Below are positions 44,449 through 53,316 of a stretch of DNA of 64,000 nucleotides, piece by piece. The translations under genes and the position numbers were made by a program. Every line of letters starts with the position of its first letter. Position 1 is the first letter of the stretch. A model generated the notes under the pieces. That model made no database searches and had not been told where the DNA came from. It worked only from the letters and a program-made list of their open reading frames with translations. This DNA is from G965276765 sp965276825 (GTDB taxonomy: Bacteria > Actinomycetota > Acidimicrobiia > Acidimicrobiales > Palsa-688). The stretch lies in contig OZ255630.1 of NCBI GenBank assembly GCA_965276825.1, positions 620,001 to 684,000 on the forward strand, in the 5' to 3' direction.

Positions 44449-44652
44449 ATGAGCCTGACGATCAGCTGCGACGACTGCCGGATGCAAGGGACGTCGGCGT
44501 GCGAGGGATGTGTCGTGACCTTCATCTGCGGGCGTGAGCCCCACGACGCGGTCATCGTCGACGCCGCCGAGGAGCGGGCCGTGCGCCTGCTCGGGCGCAG
44601 CGGCCTCGTCCCGCCGCTGCGCCACGAGGCGGTCGGGCTCCGCACCGGCTGA
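44449..44652 (+). CDS. Small cysteine-rich (zinc-binding?) protein
   Basis: 67 residues with Cys7-x2-Cys10 and Cys18-x2-Cys21 plus Cys27 (CDDC, CEGC), suggesting a zinc ribbon or Fe-S site. The C-terminal half (DAVIVDAAEERAVRLLGRSG) looks like a normal folded protein. No family is recognised. It precedes sepH in the same direction by 100 bases. Confidence 0.6.
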   Translation: MSLTISCDDCRMQGTSACEGCVVTFICGREPHDAVIVDAAEERAVRLLGRSGLVPPLRHEAVGLRTG

Positions 44653-44752
44653 TGCGGCCGGCTCGCCCCCGCCGATCAGCGCGCTGCTAGCGTCGTCCGG
44701 CGGCCTCGAGGTGCGAGGTCTGGCGCGAAGGCCACCGGGCGCGGAGAAGCCA

Positions 44753-45784
44753 GTGCGAACCCTTCATCTCGTCGGCCTCACGGATGACCGGGCCGGCCTG
44801 CTGCTGAGCGAGCGGGAGGACGGCGCCGGCGCTTCGGTGGTCGTCCGGGTCGGTCGGTCGGAGGCCAGGCGCCTGCTGCGCGAGCTGGCCACCCGGCCGC
44901 CGGCTGAATCCCGTCCGGCGCCGGGCCGGGAGACGAGAGCGGCGGCGCCGAGGACCAGCCAGCCGAGGACCAGCCAACTGTCACCGAGGGAGATCCAGAG
45001 CCGTCTGCGGGCCGGCGCCGGTGTGTCCGAGGTTGCCGTCGAGGCGGGTGTCGACGAGGACTGGATCGACCGCTGGGCCGGGCCGGTCCGCGCCGAGCAG
45101 CAGGTCGCGCTGGCCGGGGCGCTGCTCCTCGTCGTCGAAGCCGGCAAGCGGGGCCGCTCGACCCTCGACCTCGGCGAGTCGGTGCGGGCCAACCTGGCTG
45201 CGAGGGGCGTCGACGACCACGGCGCTGGTGCCGGCAGCTGGTCGGCCCACGTGGGCGACGACGGCACCTGGATCGTGCGCTTCACCACCTCCGTCCGCCG
45301 CCGCACCATCGAGGCCGAGTGGCTGGTGGACCTCAGGGCGGGCCGGGTGGCGGCGCGCAACCGCGCCGGGCTCACCCTCGGCTGGGTCGGCGCCGAGGCC
45401 GCCGAGGTGGCCGACGCGACCGAGGCCCCCGCCGGCGCGTCGGCCGCCGCAGAGCCGGCGCCGTCACCACCGGCCGGCCGGTCCCGGCGCCCCCGCCCGG
45501 CGCCCGCGGTCGACGACAAGGCCGCCGTGGACGACGCGGTTGCGGTGGACGACGCGGTTGCGGTGGACGACGCGGTTGCGGTGGACGACGCGGTTGCGGT
45601 GGACGACGCGGGCGCGGTGGACGACGCGGGCGCGGTGGACGACGCGGGCGCCGCTGACGAGACGGGCCGGATCGTCGCCGAGCCAGACCGGCCCCCCGCC
45701 GTCCAGGGCACGCTCCTCGATGCCGCCCCGGCCCGCGTTCGGAGCGACGGGAGCGGCCGGGCGCAGGCCGTCCCACCCGCCTGA
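44753..45784 (+). CDS. sepH: SepH-like cell division protein (DUF3071)
   Basis: About 343 residues. It begins VRTLHLVGLTDDRAGLLLSE and then has LSPREIQSRLRAGAGVSEVA and WIDRWAGPVRAEQQVAL, the DUF3071/HTH core of SepH, which binds and stimulates FtsZ assembly in actinobacteria. A further domain (SWSAHVGDDGTWIVRFTTSV) and an acidic repeat linker (VDDAVA repeats, about 257-300) follow. The GTG start fits the family N-terminus. The linker is unusually repetitive. Confidence 0.78.
   Translation: MRTLHLVGLTDDRAGLLLSEREDGAGASVVVRVGRSEARRLLRELATRPPAESRPAPGRETRAAAPRTSQPRTSQLSPREIQSRLRAGAGVSEVAVEAGVDEDWIDRWAGPVRAEQQVALAGALLLVVEAGKRGRSTLDLGESVRANLAARGVDDHGAGAGSWSAHVGDDGTWIVRFTTSVRRRTIEAEWLVDLRAGRVAARNRAGLTLGWVGAEAAEVADATEAPAGASAAAEPAPSPPAGRSRRPRPAPAVDDKAAVDDAVAVDDAVAVDDAVAVDDAVAVDDAGAVDDAGAVDDAGAADETGRIVAEPDRPPAVQGTLLDAAPARVRSDGSGRAQAVPPA
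45524..45649 (+). repeat. 18-bp tandem repeat (7 copies) in sepH
   Basis: GCGGTGGACGACGCGGTT is repeated seven times (the last three end GGC), encoding AVDDAV/AVDDAG repeats in the acidic linker. The period is a multiple of three. Confidence 0.9.
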
Positions 45785-45790
45785 GCGACG

Positions 45791-46936
45791 ATGGCCGGCG
45801 CACTCACCGACGAGGTCCGCGCCGTCGCCCTGGCCGCCGGCCTCGACGCCGTCGGGATCACCCCGGCCGTGGCCTTCGACGACACCCGCAGGGTGCTCGA
45901 GGAGCGCAAGGCGGCCGGCCTGGCCGGGACCATGGCCTTCACCTACCGCAACCCGGCCAGGTCGTCGGACCCGACGCGCGCCCTCCGCAACGCCAGGTCG
46001 ATCGTGGTGGCGGCCAGGTCCTACCTGCGCACGCCGCCCGAGAATCGGGGGCGTCCCGGCCGGTCAGGCCGGGTGGCCAGGTACGCGTGGGCCGACGACT
46101 ACGCCGCACTGCGGTCCGGCCTGGCCCGCGTCGGCGAGCGTCTGGCCGCCGACGGCCACCGCAGCGTGGTCCTCGTCGACGACAACGCGCTGGTGGACCG
46201 GGCCGCCGCGGTGCGCGCCGGCGTCGGTTGGTACGGCAACAACAGCCTGGTCCTGCTCCCCGGTCGCGGCTCGTGGTACGTGCTCGGCTCGCTGGTCACC
46301 GACGCCCCGCTCGACTCCGGCCCCCCCGACACCCAGCCGGGGGGAGGGGGCTGCGGCACGTGCACCCGCTGCCTGCCGGCCTGCCCCACGGGCGCCCTCG
46401 TCGAGCCCGGCGTGCTCGACGCCCGCCGCTGCCTGGCGTGGATCGTGCAGGCGCCCGGGATCGTGCCGCGCCGGTACCGCGAGGTGATCGGCGACCGCAT
46501 CTACGGCTGCGACGACTGCCAGGACGCCTGCCCGGTCAACCGGACCGCCGCCCGCCACCACCCGCCGCAGCAGCCGGGTGACGGTCTCGACGACCACGTC
46601 GACGTGGTGGCGCTGCTCGCGGCCGGCGACGAGGAGATCCTGGCCCGCTACGGCCGCTGGTACCTGGCCGACCGGGATCCGGCCGTGCTGCGGCGCAACG
46701 CGCTGATCGTGCTCGGCAACACCGGTGATCCGGCCGACCCGGAGGTGAGGGCCGCGGTGGCGGGCGCCCTCGGCTCGCCGCAGCCGGTCGTGCGGGCCCA
46801 CGCCGTGTGGGCCGCGGCCAGGCTCGGCCTCGGGGTCGAGGCGGCCGCCCTCGGGGCCGACCCCGACGACGACGTCAGGGCCGAGGTCGCAGCAATGGCG
46901 GGCGTCGACCGCTCCGACGGCGGGCGTAGAGGCTGA
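45791..46936 (+). CDS. queG: Epoxyqueuosine reductase
   Basis: 381 residues. A cobalamin-binding N-terminal domain (GLDAVGITPA, GVGWYGNNSLVLLP) is followed by two 4Fe-4S motifs (CGTCTRCLPACPTGAL and CDDCQDACPVN) and C-terminal HEAT-like repeats (RNALIVLGNTGDPADPEVRA). It reduces epoxyqueuosine to queuosine in the tRNA wobble position, using B12 like the ribonucleotide reductase encoded at 56562. Confidence 0.92.
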   Translation: MAGALTDEVRAVALAAGLDAVGITPAVAFDDTRRVLEERKAAGLAGTMAFTYRNPARSSDPTRALRNARSIVVAARSYLRTPPENRGRPGRSGRVARYAWADDYAALRSGLARVGERLAADGHRSVVLVDDNALVDRAAAVRAGVGWYGNNSLVLLPGRGSWYVLGSLVTDAPLDSGPPDTQPGGGGCGTCTRCLPACPTGALVEPGVLDARRCLAWIVQAPGIVPRRYREVIGDRIYGCDDCQDACPVNRTAARHHPPQQPGDGLDDHVDVVALLAAGDEEILARYGRWYLADRDPAVLRRNALIVLGNTGDPADPEVRAAVAGALGSPQPVVRAHAVWAAARLGLGVEAAALGADPDDDVRAEVAAMAGVDRSDGGRRG

Positions 46937-46938
46937 TC

Positions 46939-48066
46939 GTGCGGCACCTGCTCGTGACCAACGACTTCCCGCCGAAGACCGGCGGCATCCAGTCCTACCT
47001 GTGGGAGCTGTGGCGCCGGCTCCCGGCCGGCGAGGTCACCGTGCTCACCACGCCCCACCCGGAGGCGCCCCGCTTCGACGGCCAGCAGGCCTTCCGGATC
47101 GTCCGCAGCCGCCAGCCGGTGCTGTTGCCCCAGCCGGTGCTGGCCAGGCAGGTGCGGTCCCTGGCCGCCGAGGTCGGCGCCGAGCTGGTCGTGCTCGACC
47201 CGGCCCTGCCCGTCGGGGCCATCGGCCCGCACCTCGGCCTGCCCTACGCGGTGATCCTGCACGGTGCCGAGGTCACCGTGCCCGGTCGCCTGCCGCCGGT
47301 CCGGCCGCTGCTCGCCCGCGTGCTGCGCAAGGCGTCGCTCGTGATCGCCGGCGGCGGGTACCCCGCCGCCGAGGCGGCGCGCGCCGTGGGCGACGGCCGG
47401 CTGCCGCCCACCGTGGAGATCCCGCCGGGGGTCGACACGACCCGCTTCGCCCCGCTGCCGGCCATCGAGCGCAGCGCGGCGCGGGCTCGCCACGACCTCG
47501 ACCCGGGGGCGCCGACGGTGCTGAGCGTGAGCCGGCTCGTGCCGAGGAAGGGCATGGACCGCCTGATCGACGCCGGCGCCGCGCTGGCCGGGCGCCATCC
47601 CGACCTCCAGGTGGTCATCGCCGGGGCGGGACGCGACCGGGGGCGCCTCGAGCGGCGCATCCACCGGTCGGGGGCGCCGGTGCGCCTGCTCGGGCGGGTG
47701 CCCGACTCGGACCTGCCCGACCTGTACGCCATGGCGGATCTGTTCGTCCTCGACTGCAGGACGCGGTGGGGCGGTCTCGAGCAGGAGGGCTTCGGGATCG
47801 TCTTCCTGGAGGCGGCCGCCTCCGGGGTGCCGGCCGTCGCCGGGCGCAGCGGCGGGGCCGCCGAGGCGGTGGCGGACGGCGAGTCGGGCACGGTGCTCGA
47901 CGACCCCGACGACGTCGACGCGCTGGCGGCGGCGATCGGCAGGTACCTCCAGGATCCCGACCTGCGCGCCCGGCATGCGACAGCGGCGAGGGCCAGGGCC
48001 GAGCGGGACTTCTCCTACGACGGCCTGGCCCACCGGCTCGGCGACGCCCTCGACGCCGGGCGGTGA
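46939..48066 (+). CDS. Glycosyltransferase family 4, PimB-like mannosyltransferase
   Basis: 375 residues, GT-B fold. MRHLLVTNDFPPKTGGIQSY is the PimB/GT4 N-terminus; VLSVSRLVPRKGMDRLI begins the C-terminal domain and EQEGFGIVFLEAAASGVPAV holds the donor-binding EX7E motif. It likely transfers mannose from GDP-mannose to phosphatidylinositol mannoside. GTG start 2 bases after queG. Confidence 0.87.
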   Translation: MRHLLVTNDFPPKTGGIQSYLWELWRRLPAGEVTVLTTPHPEAPRFDGQQAFRIVRSRQPVLLPQPVLARQVRSLAAEVGAELVVLDPALPVGAIGPHLGLPYAVILHGAEVTVPGRLPPVRPLLARVLRKASLVIAGGGYPAAEAARAVGDGRLPPTVEIPPGVDTTRFAPLPAIERSAARARHDLDPGAPTVLSVSRLVPRKGMDRLIDAGAALAGRHPDLQVVIAGAGRDRGRLERRIHRSGAPVRLLGRVPDSDLPDLYAMADLFVLDCRTRWGGLEQEGFGIVFLEAAASGVPAVAGRSGGAAEAVADGESGTVLDDPDDVDALAAAIGRYLQDPDLRARHATAARARAERDFSYDGLAHRLGDALDAGR

Positions 48067-48147
48067 GCGGGGCGCGCACCGGCGAGTTGGGTACGGTGCC
48101 AGGCGGCCGGGCGCGTCGCGGCGGGATCGAGCGAAGGAGACCGGAAG

Positions 48148-48591
48148 GTGGAGGAACAGGTCACGGAGCGCATGGTCATCGGCGGGACGCCGGACCACTG
48201 CTGGGAGGTCCTGACCGACTTCGAGCGCTATCCGGAGTGGGCGGCGGACATCAAGGCGGTCAGCGTGGACGAGCGCGACGCCGATGGTCGGGCGCTGCTG
48301 GTGACGTTCCGCGCCGCGGCGTTCGGCCGCTCGACGTCGTACGCGCTGCGCTACGACTACACCGACGCGCCCGGGACGCTGTCGTGGGTCCAGACCGAGG
48401 GGGACCTGACCCGTCGCCTCGACGGGGCGTACCACCTGGAGGCGTCGGGGGAGGACGGCACCGACATCCGCTACGACCTGGTGGTGGATCTGAAGGTGCC
48501 GCTGCCGGGGTTCGTGAAGCGCAGGGCGGAGGGACGCATCATGGGCACGGCGCTGCGCGAGCTCAAGGTCCGGGTGGAGGGCATCCCGTAG
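48148..48591 (+). CDS. SRPBCC (START-like) superfamily protein
   Basis: 147 residues of the polyketide-cyclase/dehydrase-like lipid-binding fold: PDHCWEVLTDFERYPEWAAD is the family N-terminus and LPGFVKRRAEGRIMGTALRE the closing helix. Ligand unknown. The GTG start is 8 bases after AAGGAG. It follows the PimB-like gene, where such proteins are common. Confidence 0.85.
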   Translation: MEEQVTERMVIGGTPDHCWEVLTDFERYPEWAADIKAVSVDERDADGRALLVTFRAAAFGRSTSYALRYDYTDAPGTLSWVQTEGDLTRRLDGAYHLEASGEDGTDIRYDLVVDLKVPLPGFVKRRAEGRIMGTALRELKVRVEGIP

Positions 48592-48630
48592 GAGGGGAAC
48601 GGCCCCGCCGGTCGGGTGCGGGGTCGGCCG

Positions 48631-48636
48631 TAGGCT
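48631..48636 (+). promoter_or_regulatory. -10 element (TAGGCT) of the glutathione peroxidase gene
   Basis: TAGGCT lies 7 bases before the ATG at 48644 with no ribosome binding site. Confidence 0.55.
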
Positions 48637-48643
48637 TCGGTCC

Positions 48644-49132
48644 ATGTCCATCTACGACGTCCCCATCACCGCCCTCGACGGCAGCCCTCTCGACCTGGAC
48701 GCCATGAAGGGGCGGGCCGTGATGGTGGTCAACGTGGCATCCAAGTGCGGCCTCACCCCGCAGTACACCGGCCTCGAGGCCCTCCAGGAGCGCTACGCCG
48801 ACCGCGGCTTCACCGTGCTCGGCGTGCCCTGCAACCAGTTCGCCGGCCAGGAGCCGGGTTCGTCGGAGGAGATCCAGACGTTCTGCTCGACCACCTACGG
48901 GGTGACCTTCCCGATGACCGAGAAGGTCGACGTCAACGGTCCCGAGCGCCACCCGCTCTACCGCCAGCTGGCCGACGTGGCCGACGACGAGGGCAACGCC
49001 GGCGACGTGGCGTGGAACTTCGAGAAGTTCCTGGTCTCCCCCGCCGGTGAGGTCGTGCACCGCTTCCGGCCGCAGGTCGAGCCCGAGTCGCCCGGCGTGG
49101 TTGCCGCGGTCGAGGCGGTGCTCCCGGGCTGA
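48644..49132 (+). CDS. Glutathione peroxidase family protein
   Basis: 162 residues: NVASKCGLTPQYTGLEALQE with peroxidatic Cys35, GVPCNQFAGQEPGSSEEI with the catalytic Gln, and WNFEKFLVSPAGEVVHRF with the catalytic Trp. In actinobacteria without glutathione these enzymes usually use thioredoxin to reduce peroxides. Confidence 0.93.
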   Translation: MSIYDVPITALDGSPLDLDAMKGRAVMVVNVASKCGLTPQYTGLEALQERYADRGFTVLGVPCNQFAGQEPGSSEEIQTFCSTTYGVTFPMTEKVDVNGPERHPLYRQLADVADDEGNAGDVAWNFEKFLVSPAGEVVHRFRPQVEPESPGVVAAVEAVLPG

Positions 49133-49135
49133 TCC

Positions 49136-49978
49136 GTGTCCGCTGCCGGCGAGGTGGTCCGCGTCGACGACCCTGAGGATCCGCGCCTCGCCGCATACCT
49201 CGGACTGACCGACGCCGAGCTGCGGGCGCGCACCGAGGCGTCGAACGGGGTGTTCGTCGCCGAGGGACGCCTGGCCGTCGAGGCCCTGCTGCGCTCGGAG
49301 CACCCGGTGGCGTCGCTGCTCGTGTCGGAGACCAGGGCGGCCGGATTGGCGGCGCTGGTCGACGCGGTCGGGGCGACCGGCGCCCCCGTCTACGTGGCCT
49401 CGCGCCCCACCATTGCCGCCACCGTCGGCTTCGACCTGCACCGCGGTGTCGTGGCCATCGGCCGCCGCCCCGCCGCCCTCGACCCGAGCGCCGTCCTCGC
49501 CGCGCTGCCGGCGACGGCCACGGTTCTCGTGATCGAGGGCGTCAACGACCACGAGAACCTCGGGTCCCTCTTCCGCAGCGCGGCTGCCCTCGGCGCGGCC
49601 GCCGTGCTGGCCGACTCGACCTGCGCCGACCCCTACTACCGCCGGAGCGTCCGGGTGTCGCTCGGCCACGTCCTCACGGTGCCCTTCGCCCGGTGGGAGC
49701 GCTGGCCCGGTGGCCTGGACGACCTGCGCGCCGCCGGCTTCTCGCTGGTGGCCCTGACCCCGGCCGGCACCTGGGCCGTCGAGGACCTCGGCGCCTCCGC
49801 CCGGACGGCGATCCTCGTCGGCGCCGAGGGTCCCGGCCTGTCGGCTGGGGCCATCGCTGCCGCGGATGTCACGGCCCGGATCCGGATGCGGCCCCCCGTC
49901 GACTCCCTCAATGTGGCCGTGGCCGCCGCCATCGCCCTGCACCACCTGGTGCCACCTGGTGCCACCTTGACATCCTGA
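49136..49978 (+). CDS. SpoU/TrmH-family RNA methyltransferase
   Basis: 280 residues. N-terminal substrate domain (GVFVAEGRLAVEALLRSEHP) and SPOUT domain with EGVNDHENLGSLFRSAAALG, LVGAEGPGLSAGAI and PPVDSLNVAVAAAIALHHL. A 2'-O-ribose methyltransferase for rRNA or tRNA. It starts 3 bases after the peroxidase gene at a GTG. Distinct from the SpoU gene at 9614. Confidence 0.9.
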   Translation: MSAAGEVVRVDDPEDPRLAAYLGLTDAELRARTEASNGVFVAEGRLAVEALLRSEHPVASLLVSETRAAGLAALVDAVGATGAPVYVASRPTIAATVGFDLHRGVVAIGRRPAALDPSAVLAALPATATVLVIEGVNDHENLGSLFRSAAALGAAAVLADSTCADPYYRRSVRVSLGHVLTVPFARWERWPGGLDDLRAAGFSLVALTPAGTWAVEDLGASARTAILVGAEGPGLSAGAIAAADVTARIRMRPPVDSLNVAVAAAIALHHLVPPGATLTS

Positions 49979-50006
49979 CGTCGCAGGCGGGTCGGGCAGC
50001 GTCCGG

Positions 50007-50083
50007 ACCTCGAACCTCGGACCTCGGACCTCGAACCTCGAACCTCGAACCTCGAACCTCGAACCTCGAACCTCGAACCTCGA
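50007..50083. repeat. 7-bp microsatellite (11 copies)
   Basis: ACCTCGA/G is repeated eleven times without gaps in the 360-base space between the methyltransferase and SDR genes. The remaining sequence to 50338 shows no gene. Confidence 0.9.
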
Positions 50084-50325
50084 ACCCTCGACGTTATCGC
50101 GGTGCCTCGAGGTCGCTGAGCTGCACTGCGGTACCGAAGTTGGCGGTGATACCGAAGACCGCGCCGCCGGGCGGCCGCGTCGGGGGACGCCGGGGGCGTG
50201 CGTGGGCGTCGGCGGGCGAGCGTCGGCCGGGTGGGCGCCCGGCCGAGCGGGAGGGCAGGAGTGTGGGGCGCCCGGCGGGGGCACGGGCGCCAGCGGGAGG
50301 GGAGCGGGGAGGGGGTCGCTGCGCT

Positions 50326-50331
50326 TAGGGT
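50326..50331 (+). promoter_or_regulatory. -10 element (TAGGGT) of the SDR gene
   Basis: TAGGGT lies 7 bases before the ATG at 50339 with no ribosome binding site. Confidence 0.5.
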
Positions 50332-50338
50332 GGCGCCG

Positions 50339-51136
50339 ATGGCAGAGGCGCAGCCCAGGGGGTGGGGATCGGCCAGCTTCGGCGGGGCCGTCGTGGTCGT
50401 GACCGGAGCAGGGAGCGGGATCGGGCTGGCGCTCGGCACCCGGTTCCACGCCGAGGGGGCGAAGGTCGCGCTGGTCGACCTCCGCGGGGAGGTGGTCGCC
50501 GCAGCGGCGGCGTCGCTGCCCGGCGCCATCGGCATCACCGCCGACGTCACCGACCAGGCCGCCGTGCAGGCGGTCGTCGATCGGGTCGAGGCCGATCTCG
50601 GCCCGATCGACGTCTACTGCTCCAACGCCGGCATCGGCAGCGGGCGGGGCCTCGGGGCCGACGAGGACTGGGCCCGCAGCTGGGCCGTGCACGGGCTGGC
50701 CCACGTGTACGCGGCCAGGGCGGTCACCCCCGGCATGGTGGCGCGCGGGAGCGGCCACATCGTGGTCACCGCCTCGGCCGCCGGGCTGCTGCTCATGATG
50801 CAGTCGGCGCCCTATACGGTGACCAAGCACGCGTCGGTCGCCCTGGCCGAGTGGATGGCCGTCGAGTACGGCGACGCCGGCGTCGAGCTGCACTGCCTGG
50901 CCCCGCAGGGGGTGCGCACGCCGATGGTCACCTCCGACTCCAAGGGCGAGGCCGAGGTGGCCGCGAGCGGGCAGATCCTCGAGCCCTCCGTGGTCGCCGA
51001 CGCGGTGGTCGCCGCCGTGAGGAGCGGGGAGTTTTTGATCCTGCCTCATCCCGAGGTCCACGGCTACGAGCAGCACAAGGTGGCCGACCGCACGGCATGG
51101 CTCCGCCTGATGCGCAAGCTGCGAGCGAGGATCTGA
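50339..51136 (+). CDS. Short-chain dehydrogenase/reductase
   Basis: 265 residues: cofactor motif VVTGAGSGIGLALG, CSNAGIGSG (NAG), catalytic YTVTK with the upstream Ser (TASAAG). An NAD(P)-dependent alcohol/ketone oxidoreductase of the classical SDR type; the substrate is not predictable. The glucokinase gene begins inside its 3' end. Confidence 0.9.
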   Translation: MAEAQPRGWGSASFGGAVVVVTGAGSGIGLALGTRFHAEGAKVALVDLRGEVVAAAAASLPGAIGITADVTDQAAVQAVVDRVEADLGPIDVYCSNAGIGSGRGLGADEDWARSWAVHGLAHVYAARAVTPGMVARGSGHIVVTASAAGLLLMMQSAPYTVTKHASVALAEWMAVEYGDAGVELHCLAPQGVRTPMVTSDSKGEAEVAASGQILEPSVVADAVVAAVRSGEFLILPHPEVHGYEQHKVADRTAWLRLMRKLRARI

Positions 51137-52095
51137 CCTCCCCGGTCGTCGGCGTGGACATCGGGGGCACCAAGCTGCTTGCCGTCCTCGTCGACCCGGA
51201 CAGCGGCGTGGTCGCTGGCGAGCCGATCCGGGTCGAGGCGCCCACCGACGCCGACGAGGCCGTCGCCGTGGTCGTCGACGCGGTCGGGCGCCTCCTCGGT
51301 CCGGGCGCCCGGCCCGGTGCCGTCGGCGTCGGCGTGCCCGGAATGGTCGACAGGAGCGGCGTCCTGCGCTTCTCGCCCCACCTCCCGGGTCTGGCCGGCG
51401 CACCGCTGCGGCCACGTCTCCGGGAGGCCTTTCCCTCCGTGGCCGTCTGGGTGGGCAACGACGCCACCGCTGCCGGCTGGGCCGAGCACGCGGTCGGCGC
51501 AGGGGTCGGCGTCGACGACCAGTTGATGGTGACCCTCGGGACCGGGATCGGCGGGGGGATCATCGCCGGGGGGCGGCTCGTCGAGGGCGTCCACGGCTTC
51601 GCCGGGGAGCTCGGCCACATGGTCGTCGACCCGAGCGGACCGGCCTGCCCGTGCGGCCAGCGGGGTTGCTGGGAGCGCTACGCGTCGGGGAGCGGTCTCG
51701 GTCGCCTGGCCAGGGACCTGGCCGTCGCCGGGCGCACGCCGCGGGTCGTGGAGCTCGCCGGCGGCGATCCCCAGGCGGTGCGCGGCGAGCACGTCACGGT
51801 GGCGGCCGCCGAGGGTGACGCGGAGGCGGCGGGCATCATGGCCGACTTCGGGTGGTGGCTGGCCCTCGGCCTGGCCAACCTGACCAACGTCGTCGACCCG
51901 GCCCTCGTCGTCATCGGCGGCGGCCTGGTCGACGCGGGGGCGGTGCTCCTCGACCCGCTGCGAGCGGCGTTCGCCGACCTGGTCGAGGGTCCCGACGAGC
52001 GGGCCGACGTGGCCATCGTCCCCGCCGCCCTCGGACCCGCGGCCGGTGCGGTCGGCGCCGCCCTGCTCGCCGGGGCCCGCGACCCCACCCGGTAA
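51097..52095 (+). CDS. ROK-family glucokinase
   Basis: About 332 residues. VVGVDIGGTKLLAVLVDPD is the ATP phosphate motif, GNDATAAGWAEHAVGAG and TLGTGIGGGIIAGG the sugar and phosphate loops, and CPCGQRGCWERYASGSG the ROK zinc motif. It likely phosphorylates glucose. ATG 51097 overlaps the SDR gene by 40 bases; no closer standard start keeps the DIGGTK motif. Confidence 0.87.
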   Translation: MAPPDAQAASEDLTSPVVGVDIGGTKLLAVLVDPDSGVVAGEPIRVEAPTDADEAVAVVVDAVGRLLGPGARPGAVGVGVPGMVDRSGVLRFSPHLPGLAGAPLRPRLREAFPSVAVWVGNDATAAGWAEHAVGAGVGVDDQLMVTLGTGIGGGIIAGGRLVEGVHGFAGELGHMVVDPSGPACPCGQRGCWERYASGSGLGRLARDLAVAGRTPRVVELAGGDPQAVRGEHVTVAAAEGDAEAAGIMADFGWWLALGLANLTNVVDPALVVIGGGLVDAGAVLLDPLRAAFADLVEGPDERADVAIVPAALGPAAGAVGAALLAGARDPTR

Positions 52096-52134
52096 CGTCG
52101 GGACCTCGGCGCCGCCCGAGAGGATGTGCAAGCA

Positions 52135-53310
52135 GTGGAGTTCCGACGCATCAACGGCCTCCCGCCGTACGTGTTCGCCATCATCAACACCCTGCGCGAC
52201 GAGGCCCGCCACGCCGGGCGAGACGTGGTCGACATGGGGTTCGGCAACCCGGACATCCCGAGCCCGGACACCGCCGTCGAGAAGCTGGCCGAGGCGGCCC
52301 GCAACCCCCGCAACCACCGCTACTCGGCGTCGCGTGGCATCCCCAAGCTGCGCGCCGCCATCGCCGCGCTGTACCTGCGCCGCTTCGGTGTCGAGCTCGA
52401 CCCCGACACCGAGGTGGTCACGACCATCGGCGCCAAGGAGGGCCTCTCGCACCTGATGTGGACCCTCGTCGGGCCCGGGGACATCGCCATGGTGCCGACG
52501 CCGAGCTACCCGATTCACATCTACGCCCCCCTCTTCGCCGGCGCCGACGTGCAGCAGGTCCGCCTGGGTCCCGATCAGGACTTCTTCGCCAACCTGATGG
52601 AGAGCTGGGAGTCCACCTGGCCCCGTCCGCGGGTGATCGTCTTCTCCTTCCCGCACAACCCGACGACCGAGTGCGTCGACCTGGCGTGGATGACCCGGCT
52701 GGTCTCCTTCGCCAAGGAGCACGACGTGATCCTCGTGCACGACTTCGCCTACTCCGACACCGCCTTCGACGGACACCGGCCCCCGTCGGTCCTCGAGGTC
52801 CCCGGCGCCAAGGACGTGGCCGTCGAGCTGTACACGCTGACCAAGAGCTTCTCGATGGCCGGCTGGCGGGTGGCGTTCCTCGTCGGCAACGCCGAGATCG
52901 TCCAGGCCCTGACCAAGCTCAAGAGCTACCTCGACTACGGCACCTTCCAGCCCATCCAGATCGCCGCCATCGTGGCCATGAACGAGTCGCCCGACTACCC
53001 GGCGCACGTCAACGAGATCTACCGGTCCCGCCGCGACGCCCTCTGCGAGGGGCTCGACCGGATCGGCTGGGCGATCGAGCCGCCGAAGGGCACCATGTTC
53101 GCCTGGGCGCCGATCCCCGAGCCCTACCGCGAGATGGGGTCGCTCGACTTCGCCAAGCACCTGGTCACCGACGCCGAGGTGGCCACCTCGCCCGGCGTCG
53201 GCTTCGGCAAGGGCGGCGAGGGCTTCGTGCGCTTCGCCCTCATCGAGAACGAGCAGCGCATCAACCAGGCGGTCAGGAACCTCAAGCGCACCCTCACCAA
53301 GCTCGGCTGA
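52135..53310 (+). CDS. Class I/II aminotransferase, AlaC-like
   Basis: 391 residues. VEFRRINGLPPYVFAIINTL at the start, VPTPSYPIHIYAPLFAGA, FSFPHNPTTECVD and the PLP lysine in TLTKSFSMAGWRVAF match the alanine-synthesising AlaC group. GTG 52135 is chosen because GAGAGGA lies about 10 bases upstream; the GTG at 52126 is too close to it. Confidence 0.9.
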   Translation: MEFRRINGLPPYVFAIINTLRDEARHAGRDVVDMGFGNPDIPSPDTAVEKLAEAARNPRNHRYSASRGIPKLRAAIAALYLRRFGVELDPDTEVVTTIGAKEGLSHLMWTLVGPGDIAMVPTPSYPIHIYAPLFAGADVQQVRLGPDQDFFANLMESWESTWPRPRVIVFSFPHNPTTECVDLAWMTRLVSFAKEHDVILVHDFAYSDTAFDGHRPPSVLEVPGAKDVAVELYTLTKSFSMAGWRVAFLVGNAEIVQALTKLKSYLDYGTFQPIQIAAIVAMNESPDYPAHVNEIYRSRRDALCEGLDRIGWAIEPPKGTMFAWAPIPEPYREMGSLDFAKHLVTDAEVATSPGVGFGKGGEGFVRFALIENEQRINQAVRNLKRTLTKLG

Positions 53311-53316
53311 CCCGTC

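Noticed and set aside
50007..50083. Possible CRISPR array
   Set aside because: The unit is only 7 bases with no spacers; it is a microsatellite.
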